From NCBI GenBank assembly GCA_964247055.1, contig OZ176050.1, forward strand, positions 3,534,001 through 3,598,000: DNA of 64,000 nucleotides, in the 5' to 3' direction. The translations under genes and the position numbers were made by a program. Each line of letters begins with the position of its first letter. Position 1 is the first letter of the stretch. The notes under the pieces were generated by a model. The model was not told where the DNA came from. It was given only the letters and a program-made list of their open reading frames with translations, and did no database searches. Origin of the DNA: Paragordius varius. Taxonomy: Eukaryota > Nematomorpha. Positions 24,734 to 37,182 of this stretch are shown here, in pieces.

Positions 24734-27700
24734 ATTTTTGTGTCAACCCAACCAAATCCATATGCTTATCATCCACCACCGCCCCCCATTCCACCCGAGC
24801 TTCCGTTTAGGGTTGATAAAACTATCACTAAGGAATATCATGTGACAAGAGATCAAATTAATCCCTTCATTGAAAACTTAAAGAATAATTTAAACAAACA
24901 GGGCGGACAAAATATTGAAACAGTGAGTGGGAATCCGGGTGAAGTATTACCCTTTTTAAAAAATGTTTACAAAAATGCCGAAGTTTTAAGTTTACAACAG
25001 GGACCACCGAATGCCGTGGCCATTCCAACCGGCGGATATTATGCACAAAATAATTTGGCCGATTATACTTTTTCGGCACAGAATGAGCATGGAAGAAATC
25101 AAAGGAGGGCATTTTACCGTGGATCTCTTTATTCGGCACAAAATCAAAATTATGATAAACCCCCAACTACTAAGAAAATAGGAGTTATTCAATCTACAAC
25201 TGCTACACCCTATTTTTATGGGTGGTCCCAACCGACTGAAAATTTGCAAGAATCTAGAAATGACGAAACAATACCCAGTTTTCAAGGGGTTTCACCCCTA
25301 CAATACCCTGATAACTTCATTAATAGTACACCGGGAGAATTTGTTCAAGTTTTTACGAGTGGTCATAGGGAAGGAAGATCATCCAACGCTAATAAACCTC
25401 AACCATATAAACCGAGTCAATTTAACTTTCATCAGCATGAATATAAATATCCCTATCCAGATTATGGATTAAACCCTGAAACTTCTCATAAGGCGGAAGA
25501 AACGTACACCATACAACCAAATTTGTTTTTACCCCAAAACGGTCCATCTGAGTTCCATAATGATTATCAAAACCGACAAACTGAAGAAGCACCAACGTTT
25601 ATAACTACAACGGTTGAATCTCGCAACACATATAAGGATCCGTACAGTGATTTTGATACAAGAGATTTATGGCAAACGTTTGATACGAATTATCCAACCT
25701 CAGAAAATGAAAATGAATACCAAGAGATTACCATCGAACCCGATGCGTATAGAAGAAATCAAGGTGTTCCAGCTAGATTTAAAAGGGAAGCCGGGAGCCG
25801 CCGGAATGTTTATGATAGAACTTTGGGATTTGAAAAACAAATTAGTGATTTGGATGACAACAGTTTGTTTGGGGATGATTTGACAAATCATGAACTCCAT
25901 AATGAAACGCGTAGTAAAAATGAAACTTTTCCACCCAGAAGAGTTCAGGGTTCACGAAGGCGACTCAAAAATAAACGAAAAGGGGAACTTATTAAAAAGT
26001 CATGGGGAGCTATTGAATCATCATCTTCCTCGAGTGTGCTGCTAAAGGATGAAAATTATTTCGATGAAATTGCCACAGATACTAGAAATGGCAAAATCAA
26101 GGATTTCAATGATATAAAATACAATGGTGATGACGATAATATAAGTGTTGATAGACAATATAAACCATTTGATAACGATATCAAGAGTTCAAGACATCCC
26201 AAGAACAAATTACAACGTAATCTTGTCGTAACAACCGAAATAGCAACGGTAACAGCAGTTAAACCCAAAGAATTTACGTGTTGTCACAAGCTTAAGGCAT
26301 TAACGTCGGCCATTGAATCGAATGCCGTATCCAAGGTAATTGAACATTTGGAGGAACATAATTTGATTAAACAAAAGGAAGAGGAACAGGGCGAAAAAAG
26401 TCAAAATCTTTTGTCCACGACAGCCTACACCACTGATTTCCAAATTAACAAATTGGTTAAACGGAATGTCACCCAGCTCAAATTGAAAAAGGGTGGGAAT
26501 AACTTTTTTGCCAAAGAAAACAGTGAAGAAACTGTTAAAACCAGATCGATATCAAACCTGGAAAGGGGTTTAGGGTACCCAGAATATCAGTCTTTTGATA
26601 AAAGTTCTCAACCCACAGCGACAAGAATTAATTTTAATGAAAAGCTAAATTTTAGGCTGAAAAATAATTCCAAAAACCGGGAACATGAAACCTCCTCGTT
26701 TGGTGACTTTGATTTTGAAATAAATAATTACGTTGTTAAGGATGTCCACAATTTTGATGTGGATAGCACACGACATCATCAAAAAACATTGCGACAAGAT
26801 ATTCAAGATATAGGTTTGGATATTGGAGGCGCTGGTTCAAGCCATAGAGACTCCTCAAGTGTTTGGGATAGTGGGGATGGAACTGGTTCTCGAACAAACT
26901 ACAAGCATTATGCATATAAAGGGGATCGCCAGAATGTGATCACACACATTATACCCAAAGTTATAGGTTAAAATTTGTCAATTTTGTCAAATTTTTATGT
27001 ATGAATGGGGTTATTATAGTCTAAAAGTTTAATAATTTGTATTTGTAGTTTTTGAGGATATCGGTTAGGTTTTTATAGGCATTCAATTTGCTAAGGGATT
27101 CAATGATTTATTTTTTAAATTTAACCGAAATTATTGATTGAAATATTCCGTTAAATTCTTCTGAAAGATCCTATTTTTTAAAGAAAACCTATATTCCATA
27201 GTTATATTTTATAAGTATTAAAAAAATATTAATCTTTACCGTAAAAGTTTTTAACTTTCGCATAATTTAATAAATGAAATGTTATAATTACAGGCTTATG
27301 ATGTCAATCTCCAAGTTATTATTAACATTTTATAATCTGTCCGTAGATACCAAAGTGAAATGCGATTACAGTCAAAATCGAATGAAAATTCGGATTTTCT
27401 TCAATTCCCCATTTCAAGGCATAATTTATGCCAAAGGATTTTACAAAATTGATAATTGTCGAGTACAGGGCAATGGAGAAACCACAATCGATTTTATTTT
27501 GCCTTTCAATGGGTGTGGTATGCAGACATTTACTGATGTATGATATTTATTGATCCAAAATAAACAATATACAAAATAAAAATAAATTAGTTTAAATTAT
27601 ATATAGGTTGTTTAAAAATATTTATTTTCACATTTTCACATTATCATATATAAATAATATTTAGAAAATATGTATATTTAGAGACAGTATTAATAATATA

Positions 27701-30700
27701 ATTGTTACTGATAAAAATTAATTATACGCTATTTTTTATCTCATAATACTAGAATACGAATTTAGCCAAGGGAAAGATGCGCCTTCAAAACACGGTTATA
27801 GTGATGTTCGATAGTGCATCAGGTGTGCTCGAGGCTTGGGACACGGCTTTTAGAACATCTTGTATGTTAGGGGGTTCGGGAAAAGATAAACTCAAAGCCA
27901 AAATAGGAGTTCCGTATGAATTTTTTAATGCTAAAATCGAAATAGTTTAGATAGAGTTTTAGATTCGTGAAATTGTTAGATAAGAGGTGAATTTATTTTG
28001 TCCTTAATTTCGGTTTAAAAGAATTGACAATTATTATTTGGTTCCGCTTTAATTGTTTGGATTAAATGGTTTTGGTTTAACATATTTTGACAAACAGATA
28101 ATATATTTAATTATTTTACAGGGTGAATAATAGGGTTAAAATTAAAATTTTACTCTTTATATGCTATTTTTTATGAATAATGGGAAAAAATAAGTTAATA
28201 AAAAAATTTAAAACATGGTTGCGCGTTAAAATTAGTTGCGGCTCACTAAAAACGGTTCCGATATCACATGCTCTGTTAATTAAAAACTTAGACATTGGCT
28301 AAAAATATAATTCTATAATATCATTAAAGATTATATGTAATTAATCATGAAATAAATACCCTTTTAAAGAATTACTAAAAATGGAAAAATTAGGATGATT
28401 GATACGAGCAAGGAAGTGTTGCCAGATTCAACCGTTCTCTCAAGCGCCCAGATGAAAATTGTTAAAGGGAAGGATATATTTGGTAGTCCGGCGACTTTAT
28501 TGCATTTGGGACATATTGGATCGATAGTTATTGAGGCGTCTTCTATGCAAGGTTTTAGCAATCTTATATAATTTAACAATATTTAAGGTTGTAATTATCG
28601 GCAATATTTAATTATAAATTTACCAAAATTGCTTGTAAAATCTCTAATTTTTTTCCTACCTTCTAAATTTTAAAAAATTAACGCATCAAAACTCTATTTA
28701 AAGAAATGACTAAGATCAAGGGCAATATATGTAGCCGTGTATACAAATTTAACCTTAATATTGCTGTCAGTAACCTATAACCTCTAAAAAATTTATATAA
28801 TATATTATTTAATAAATATGTAAAAATATTTTAATTTTATTTAACTAACTAATCAGGTATGATTGATCTCTCTGCATTCGATTGTTTTGCCCATGATGGT
28901 ATGGGAATGGGACTCATAAATTTGTTAGATGAAAATGGGTATATAAATTTACTATACATACATTAAATGCAATTACAGCTTCTTTTTGGGAACAAATAGC
29001 AATTTAAGTTTAAATTAAAATTACATATAAATACAGTAATTATTAAATTTATAAAAAGGAAAACAAAAAAAATATATCCCCTTGATTAATTATTTATAAA
29101 TTATCTGTTTGGGTTTCGAAATAAATAGAATTGTACAATGTTAACATTTTATTTTCTATTGTAATCATAAAGAATACACATAGAAATTAAGGGTCAATTT
29201 ATGGTTTTATTATTCGAAATATTGTTTGTTTTTATAATTTTATTTTTACTGTTGTACAATGATAGTAATCTACAACAGTATATTCATCATTTAAAAAACA
29301 CAAGTTATATAGTAGTAATATTAACATATATGCTTTTACAATAATCATTCAGATGTCCTTTGCATGGAAAATTAATTGGACCACAGGCTCGGACAGAACA
29401 TGATGGCAAAATTATTTTATTTGCACATTTCAAGGTTTTCAAATTCCCTGACGTACAAAATGTCTTTTTTGAGTGTTCCATCAAGATTTGTCATCATAAC
29501 TGTCCACAAGTAAAATTATTTAAAATATTACATTTTAATACTCATAATTGATATTTAATTGTTAATTTTTTGCATAATTTATTTTCAAATTAGCCAAATT
29601 GCCAAGGATACTCGGGAAAAAGTGGGGAAAGTCGAGGTTACCAAAGCAATCGTAGGAAAAGGCGGGACACAAATATAACTGAATTGTATAAAAAATATAT
29701 ATTTTTAACAATATATCTATATTAAATAATTACATCATATATTTTTTTATTAGTTTTACCAATAAAACTTTAAATGACGACCTTAATATGATCAATGGGT
29801 CATTGAATCGAACAGAATCACAAACTTCCTCGATCCATCTGTTTCAATCTATCGCGATTGCAATGCCAGAGAAAATGGAATCAATGAATCCGACCAGATT
29901 TGGTATATATATGTATAACCTATTTTACTTATAATTAAGGCACAGTTCATAAGTATCTTTATATCCATTTGCGCACCAAAATAATTTACTTTTTAAAAAT
30001 ATTTTAAAATTTTTTTATAGATTGATATTTTCCTAATTTTTTTTAATAATGCAGGCGAAACCAGATTATTTATAAAAAATAGTTAGCACTGATAATTTAA
30101 ATCAATCTAATCTGGATATTAAAAAATTGAAAACTCCCCTAGGCTTACGCATTAAAATTTAAAATTTTATTATGATTAAGTTCATATCAATGGTAAATGT
30201 AATTATATATGTGGTGCGTAATTTAAAATATCATTCTAATTTAATTTTAGTTGGAAACAATCGATCAAGTGATTCAGAATCGACTAAAAGCAATGTAAGT
30301 GAAAGTGATTATCATATTGATGCCGAAAACTTTGCAATGTACGAAGCAGAAAGAGCCCTTTCCGACGTATCTTTGGATGAGTTCGACTCATACCTGCCAA
30401 AAGACAAAGTTAATATGCAATCCTTAACCGATGAAAGTATTTCAATCCTTCAAACAAATGGTAACGGTGCGGCCAGCAAATCTAGAAAAATATATTGTTT
30501 CTCAAACACAACCATGATTTTTATCTACATTTTGCTGGCGGGTACAGGGCTATTCGGTGTTTTTATAGCAACATCCATCATATATTACATGATCCAAGTC
30601 GGTTATTATGGTAAAAAGGGCATATTTGCCGACAACGAAAGGAAGAACCCAAAAAAATTCATCGATAAAACTTCATTCAACATCGCATCTAACAATGGAC

Positions 30701-30912
30701 CGGCGTGTTTTACAGGAAATGCTAAATGGTGTACATCACCCCTCAATGGAAATGGCAGTGTAAATAGTAGTGAAAATAGTTCTGTAAGCTCTTTGAGGAT
30801 CCCAGAAACGTCAGAATATGTGGCGATGCAAAATAGTGCGCATGGCATTAACCAAAACCACAAAAATTTTGACAATCACAATACCGGGGATGTAAAATCA
30901 ACCTTTTTTTGA
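24734..30912 (+). CDS. ZP-domain transmembrane protein with long N-terminal region
   Basis: Exons: 24734-26966, 27347-27537, 27753-27913, 28394-28551, 28857-28938, 29353-29509, 29594-29685, 29754-29902, 30251-30912. All junctions are GT-AG and phases agree, giving 1294 residues. The first exon listed begins after a CGATTAG acceptor, so the start and signal peptide lie upstream. Residues 1-745 are unstructured, Asn/Ser/charged-rich, with PPPPPIPPELP near the start and a furin-like RFKR at about 348. A ZP module follows (about 746-994) with DTKVKCDYSQNRMKI, SPFQGIIYAKG, NGCGMQ, FDCFAHDG and ECSIKICHHNC. RRKRR (about 1013) is the consensus cleavage site after the ZP module. One membrane helix (FIYILLAGTGLFGVFI) precedes an intracellular tail of about 100 residues. 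ZP proteins of this plan polymerise in apical matrix or cuticle. Introns are 68-480 nt. The exact orthologue is not identified. Confidence 0.9.
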
Positions 30913-31266
30913 TTTTTTTGACTTCTTTCTTGTTTATACATAATATAATAATTGCATTTACTACTTTTGCCAAATAAATTTATTTAAATAATCAAAGAAA
31001 ATATTTGTGTATTAAATTTCATAATTATTTATATTAATAAATAATTTTTACATGGTTAAAAATGGTTTGTTAAAGACATATATCAATTACCTGAGTAAAA
31101 GTTAAAATAAACTTGTCTTATATTTGGCCCAATTTTCAGTATAATAAGACGGTAACAAAGAGTTAAGTAAATAAACAAAATTAAAGTTAACATTAATTAA
31201 AAAGCTAATAATATAATAATAATTCAATTTGATTTAAGTCTCGCCAATTTTGTTATATCTTACCTA
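30913..31266. other. spacer between ZP gene and SPRING
   Basis: About 350 bp of AT-rich sequence. AATAAA at about 30974 and AATAAAT further on could serve as polyadenylation signals of the ZP gene. The SPRING promoter must lie here. No coding sequence seen. Confidence 0.5.
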
Positions 31267-32208
31267 ATGACTACACAAAAAATTGATTTTTTTTGCACTG
31301 CATTTAAAAACCCGAAATACATATTACTTCAATCGAATTGGAAATCTATTCTAATTTTTTCATGCCTTTTGTTACTCATAAATCCAATTATTGAACAATT
31401 CTTTAATTATTATGTTTCTCACCTGTACACAACAAATTTTGATCCTACTACCTTCCAAACAGAGACATATACAGGTACTTTACAATAAATTTGAAACTTT
31501 TTTGGGTCCAGTTTGACATAGAAAAACGGTTCTAGAAATAACGGTTAAATTATTTTTTTTGAAAAAAGATTTGGTTATTTTTTGATGAAAAAATTGAACG
31601 AACCCCATTCTTTTCAATTTTCTTCCATGTCTCACTTTTTTGAATTAAAAAAATTATCGAATAATAATCAATGCAAAATCATAATTTAAATGTTTAGAAT
31701 AAACAAAGAAAATTAAAAAACAAATAAAATTATAACTACATATACACAAAATTAGAAATAATACTACTTTGTTCAAAACCGTATGGAACAGTGGTTTAGG
31801 TTCAAAATAATTTTTCCTACCAATTATTTTAGGTGTATCATTTGCCAATAGATTTTTATCGGTTAAAATAAAAAATCTATTTTTCTAATAAACAAACAGT
31901 ATAGGGATAACTGGTTTTATTAATTTTTGTTGTTATGATAATAATCTTTGAATGTTTCTTAAACTGAATTGAAACATCCAGTAAAAATTTATATTATAGG
32001 GACAAAACGTTAAAATATAAGGACAAATAATTTTTTTGCAAAAGCCGCTTCAATAGGTGGCTCTTAAAAAATATATTTTTCTTTATGTTATTACGTTTTG
32101 TCCGTATCAACTTTTAACATAATTATTTATATTATGAATGGCAGAAATTCGTGAATATAAACACACTTTCCAAGTTAAATTAAACTACTCATTAAGGTTA
32201 TATTATGC

Positions 32209-32246
<38 letters not shown>

Positions 32247-33004
32247 GTCAGATATCCTAAAATAAATTGATTTAACAATTCAAAATTCCTTTTGTAGAAT
32301 TACGACCTGCAAAAAAGTGTCAGAATACTAAACAAGGTCCACTCCTCATAGCAGACAGTAATGGGAGACTTTGTAACATTTCACAAATTGACCCGACCAC
32401 CGATTGTTGTTATAGAGTTAAGGAAGAATCTAATCCCCCCTTCGACATGCACAAGCAATGTGCTTTGCAGTGTGACGCTTCAACCGAATGTTGCCGGTCT
32501 TTTGAATATTGTGTGGCTTGTTTCCTCAATAAATATAGCATGACTCATGAAATTTCAGATTTTGCAAATGCAAACAATGAAAGAAATGTTAAAATTCTAG
32601 ACACCATAAAAACGTATATTCAATCAAATGCTTTTGAACATAATTGGAAACAATGGAAAAGTGATAAATTCGTTTATCTTAAAACACTAGTGAAATATTC
32701 ATCCGATGATGAATCATCACCATACAATGAAATTAACATGAATGATGTCTATGAAATTGATAAACCATTAGAGATGACACCAGAAAATTTGATGTCCCAC
32801 TTGGAAAACACGGATTATTATTCATGGGATTGGCTAAACGATATTGATAACCTTTTCGAATTTGCTATGGCTAAGTGTCGAACCTCATCAAAAAGCCTAA
32901 TCTATAACCAAAATGCCTACCGTAACAACCAATATAAATACTGTTATAATTTGACGAACCCATCTTTGAGTGTTCATACGTCTTTCTTGCCGCCAAAACT
33001 TTAA
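31267..33004 (+). CDS. SPRING1: SREBP-regulating gene protein (SPRING, C12orf49 family)
   Basis: SPRING is a Golgi membrane protein that licenses site-1 protease and so allows SREBP cleavage. Two exons, 31267-31474 and 32298-33004, join in phase 1 and encode 304 residues. The N-terminus has a single membrane segment (SILIFSCLLLLI). The luminal part starts ELRPAKKC and holds the family cysteine pattern: GPLLIADSNGRLC, TDCC, CALQC, ECCRSFEYCVAC, and the signature MAKCRTSSKS with YRNNQYKYCYN near the end. It is about 100 residues longer than the human protein (205). The extra sequence lies mostly between the EYCVAC cluster and AKCRTSS and is acidic and Asn-rich. The 823-nt intron contains a TA-type MITE and a (TA)n tract. 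Confidence 0.92.
31979..32119. mobile_element. TA-type MITE, GGACAAAACGTAA family
   Basis: The left end CAGTAAAAATTTATATTATA leads into GGGACAAAACGTTAAAA. The right end is the inverse, TTACGTTTTGTCC through TTTTAACA. It lies inside the SPRING intron. Better copies are at 40626-40891, 43739-43848 and 49590-49838. Confidence 0.55.
32211..32242. repeat. (TA)n microsatellite
   Basis: An uninterrupted AT dinucleotide run of about 32 bp in the SPRING intron. Similar tracts lie at 20719-20753, 41120-41151, 42729-42765, 55101-55126 and 59496-59523. Confidence 0.95.
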
Positions 33005-34025
33005 TTATTATTTTAATGATCTTAGCAAATCTTTTTGACAACATGTACTAGAATGCAGATTTAAAAAAACTACTTTTTGGTACATGAAGAAAAAGTTAAG
33101 ATATATGATAAAATAATAATAAAAAGTTTAAAAATAGTATGAGAAAGTGTCATGAAATTCGTTATAAAATAAATAAATTATCAAGTACACCAAAAATAAC
33201 CGTTACATTATTTCGGCTAAATAATGATCTCTATAGATAGTCGTCGAACACCCTATAATTAGGTTTTCTTTGTTGAATTTTAATCTAAATGAAATACACC
33301 TGATAACATCTAGTAGCATTTTATTATGTATTTGGATAGTCATCCTTTGGGTAAAATCCTAAACTTTTATTATTGTATATGAAATTTTATTTTAGTATAT
33401 GAAATCATGCCGTATAATTTAAAATATACAAGACAAAAGAACCAACATTTGTCAATTATAATTTATTTTTATTCCTATTATATATATGATGTGATGTATA
33501 CATACAATTTGTCTTTGCTAAATTTAGTTATTGAGTAATTTTGGTAGGTAATAAATGAATGATAATATAAGTTATATGATAAATTTGAGATATGAATATA
33601 GATGTAAACACACACATTATTTAAATAAAATATAGTTTTTACCAATCATAAAATATATAAAGTTTGAGATGCATGTTATTAATTTGCGGTAGAAGGGGCC
33701 AACCATCCAAAAACATTTTTCAGAATGCAATTTGGGCAGGAAGGAGGGCGTTAGGGACAAGAGTTATTTTTATATTAATAATAACAACATATAAATAATA
33801 GAAGAGTAATTGCATTTGGTGTCACATTTGAGTTATTATTAATATAACAAATATTTGGTATATAAAACATATAATACAAATATTGTGATCGTTATGATAA
33901 TAATAATAATACCGTCTTATTATGGACATGGTGAGGTTAAATAATTTTTTTTCAACTTTTAAACTCCAACAATCGACAGATCTATGATATTATACTTTTC
34001 CGACACTTTTTTAGTTTGCTATAAA
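33005..34025. other. convergent spacer, SPRING and CNOT9 3' ends
   Basis: The two genes end toward each other, so both 3' untranslated regions must lie here. AATAAA-like motifs occur at about 33170 on the plus strand. No coding frame or clear transposon seen; an (AAT)n-rich stretch lies near 33898-33912. Confidence 0.5.
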
Positions 34026-36006
34026 CTAAATTTGATGGTGATTTGTGAGTAAGTTTGATAGTTCCAGATTTTTGAGCAATTGATTAAGCCATAAACGAAT
34101 AGAGGCATCCTCTTGAATACATTTTCCAAATGTGTTATCCTTCAATGGATCAGGTAAGCATTGTCTTAGAGCTTCTCTAGCCCTTAAAACGTATAATACT
34201 CCATGTAAAAACAAACAAAAAATTTATAAATATCCAAATAAATTTCGATGGCAATATATTTACAAGCGTGCACAAAAGACATCAACTTATTATATGTACT
34301 TAAAATATGATTTGACAAATCGTTAAATATTTACACAAAAAATAATATAATACTTTACAACAGAAAAAAAAGTCATTCTGAAATAAAGTATTTAGTGTAA
34401 TAATGATATATGATTGAATATCTTTAATATAACTTTTTGTTCATTTTACCTATTTGCCATATTTATTTTATAATAATATTAAACGCAAATCGCATTCGCG
34501 CAGTATTACACAAAGCACCAAATTATAATAAACTTCTGATTACATTTGCATTTTTTGGAGACGAATACATATTATATATCGGTATAAAAAAGTAAGCACA
34601 TTTATGCTTGCTTATTCACATTATTGTTGGTCCATTTGTAATACCGTAGCGTGCTATAAACAAATTTTGTCCATAATTAAGTATACAAACTAATGTAAGA
34701 TAGGGAAATAATGTTTAATTTCACATTTTGTTTTTTCCCATACACTACTGTTTGCCAATCAACCAATTATAATGTAAATGAGCCAGTATAAATGTGCATA
34801 CTGTAAATTAAAAAAAAATATTTTTTGATAGTTATCCTAGAGAATAAATTTGGATAATCTAATATATTTTTTTAAATAATTAGCGTTTGCTCTCAAAATT
34901 TAATCGAAAGAATTTTAAAGGTAATTAATTTTATTTTATACATAATATAATAATTTCCTCCTTTTAGCCTTAAACCTAAAAACCAAGGCGGCTAAAAGTT
35001 TAAAATAATTATTTTCAACATTTACATTGAATAATCATTTTTTGGTATAATCCAATAAGGCAGGGAATGCATATTTCTAATTTAACTCAAGTTTTTATTT
35101 TTGGTAGAAATCTAACCTGAAAGGTGTTGAAGTGTAGTAAATAAATGTAATACCTAGGATTGTCGGAAAGTCTGAGATAACATCTTATTACGTGTTTCAA
35201 AAGCCGTGTTGCAGGTTCTTTGGCTAAGCATAATACCATTTTACCCTAATTTTATATTCACAATAATTTATATACTAAAATCATTGCAACATGTGAAAAT
35301 CTTTCATAAGTTTGACAAATGTAGGAAAGCCCCGTTTCATCCAACAAAATTTTTTCTAAGATAAATGTTGCGACCTATGTACATATTAATGGGTTAATAC
35401 TGTTTTGGACAATTCAGTACCATTCTCCATAATTCTCAAGCATAATGGAATTATTTCCGTAGATAACAAAAAACTAATTACATCTTGATCGTCGGTCTAA
35501 TGAGAAATAGCATAAAAAATATTACTTTGACTAAGGCACCAATTACGCCAAGACTAGTTAGACGTAAGCATTCAAAGGGACGGTTTTGACTATTAGTATT
35601 GAGAAAGCTATATAAATAAAGTGGTATATTGGCTATAACATTATACACATATAATTAACCTTGGAGAAAAGGACCGCGTGTTTCAGCATGCGACGCAATA
35701 CATTGCATCAAAGCCAATGCATTGCAAACTCTGTTAGATTGTTGAGCCTTATATTAGATAACAAAAATTTACAGATAAATTTGGAGGCGCTAAGGATGGA
35801 TACAAATTAACAACTTCTTGCAATAAAGCAGCCACTGTTCCAAATGAATGCCATAACATTGGAGCTAAATCTGTTAAGGATTCGCGACGTTTACTATAAA
35901 CTATATAATTGATATACCTAAGTTCAAGAAGGGCGTTTTCTCTTAATTCGGGATTGCATAAATCTAAAATCCATTGGCTGACTCTGTCCTTATCTATCAG
36001 CTGCAT
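34026..36006 (-). CDS. CNOT9: CCR4-NOT complex subunit 9 (RQCD1)
   Basis: CNOT9 is the armadillo-repeat subunit of the CCR4-NOT deadenylase that docks silencing factors through tryptophan pockets. Exons: 36006-35918, 35893-35773, 35747-35660, 35632-35526, 35496-35401, 35374-35276, 35245-35154, 34182-34026. Spliced, they give 282 residues (human 299) collinear with the family: [116 protein letters not shown] and ALRQCLPD. The first six introns are 24, 25, 27, 29, 26 and 30 nt and the last is 971 nt. All are GT-AG. The ATG at 36006 gives a slightly short N-terminus; a TGCAG just inside it could instead be an acceptor for an unseen first exon. Confidence 0.95.
35633..35659 (-). other. 27-nt intron of CNOT9 (example of the ultra-short class)
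   Basis: It starts GTTAATTATATG and ends AATGTTATAG. Removing it joins GPFLQ to ANIPLYLY in frame, as in the family. If retained, TAA follows at once. The other five short introns of this gene are 35894-35917, 35748-35772, 35497-35525, 35375-35400 and 35246-35275. Confidence 0.92.
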
Positions 36007-37182
36007 ATTAATTACTGGTTACCTAACAGCATAATACAAAATCCTCTGTAAATTTACCAATACCTTTTCACCATTATACATGATGGTATTATGTTTTGCC
36101 CTAGAGTTTAAATATATTTTGAATAATTTATAAAAAGTCGTTTTTTATAAATGATGAATTAACGCTAAACATATAATGGGTAAAAAAACATTTATATTTT
36201 ATAATAATTTATTATACACAGTGCAAAAATATTAATATATGCTTATTTAGAAGTCCATCATGCTTTTGGTTTTGGGACAGACAATATAACTAAATTATTT
36301 ACGCTTTTGTACGATTTAATTTACAAAATCAAAATTACCTCACATTACACTTACACTCATCATACGTATTAAGTAGATTATTTATTTTATGGTATCATCC
36401 TCATATCAGGGAAAGGCAAAATTTGCGCTCAATTCGGTAAGTAATATTTTTTTGATTAAAAAATACTTTTCAAAAAATTTCACTAAAATAATTTATAAAC
36501 TATATATAAAAAGCTAAATATTGAATTCCGAGATCCAAATTCTCCCCTTCTTAACACTTGAATACCACACATATTCCATCCTTTGATTCGAATTAGAATA
36601 AGTGGATACCCCAGGCTTGTTTAAAATTAACTTCTTTATAAAATATGAAAGGAATAGAAGCCATGGCTAAATTTTCCATTTATGTAACATTAATAAACCA
36701 TATATATAAATATTAATTCAAAAAATACTTGATATTACTTATTTTAATGTAAAATCCAAATGAAAATTTGCATCGGCTAAATTGAAAAATAATACAAATG
36801 ATACCACTTTTTCTATTTCTATCACTGTTAGATGTAATTTATATGAAAAATTAGCTTTAATTTTTCTTTAAAATAAAATCAACACGATAAAAAATTTTAA
36901 ATAAAAATGGCGTCGAAGCATTTTTGACATAAAACTTTTTTAAGAAGATATTTTGTTAATTTTTATAATTTTTATTAGGATGGAATCATATATGTAAATT
37001 GGGACCGTTTCCGTCACTAATTTTGAATAAATATTAATTTTAATTTAGTCTGAGGTTAAGATACTCCCATTTGAATCTAACCAAATTATAATTTGAACAA
37101 TATTTTATAACCGAAAATTTAGCCATGAAAAAATGTACAATCATCTCGTTTTGATCACACGCATTTTAACACCGGATCTCAA
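36007..37182. promoter_or_regulatory. divergent upstream region of CNOT9 and RABGGTA
   Basis: The two genes are transcribed away from each other from this 1.2-kb interval, so both promoters should lie here. Most of it is transposon-derived: an R1 remnant (about 36255-36550, with GGCAAAATTTGCGC) and a TTAA element (36555 to about 37080). That leaves only about 250 bp next to CNOT9 and about 100 bp next to RABGGTA free of recognisable repeats. No core promoter motif can be called by eye. Confidence 0.45.
36555..37080. mobile_element. TTAA-type inverted-repeat element
   Basis: It begins after TTAA with CACTTGAATACCACAC and then CCTTTGATTCGAATTA. The right end carries the inverse, with TACTCCCATTTGAATC, but its last bases have decayed. 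It is homologous to 18161-18733 along its length, including the CACTTTTTCTATTTCTATCA stretch seen inverted in the other copy. Confidence 0.6.

Noticed and set aside
24867-25285. Minus-strand open frames opposite the ZP exon
   Set aside because: They are shadows of the coding strand and have no family signal.
24740-26971. A 743-codon single-exon gene starting at 24740
   Set aside because: The first codon is GTG, preceded by a splice acceptor (GATTAG). The frame continues into a ZP module in downstream exons with matching phases, so it is an internal exon ending at 26966.
27315-27346. A 32-nt intron at the start of the ZP module
   Set aside because: The candidate exon upstream of it does not agree in phase with the donor at 26966 or 26959. 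Direct use of the CCGTAG acceptor (exon from 27347) joins IIPKVI to DTKVKC cleanly.
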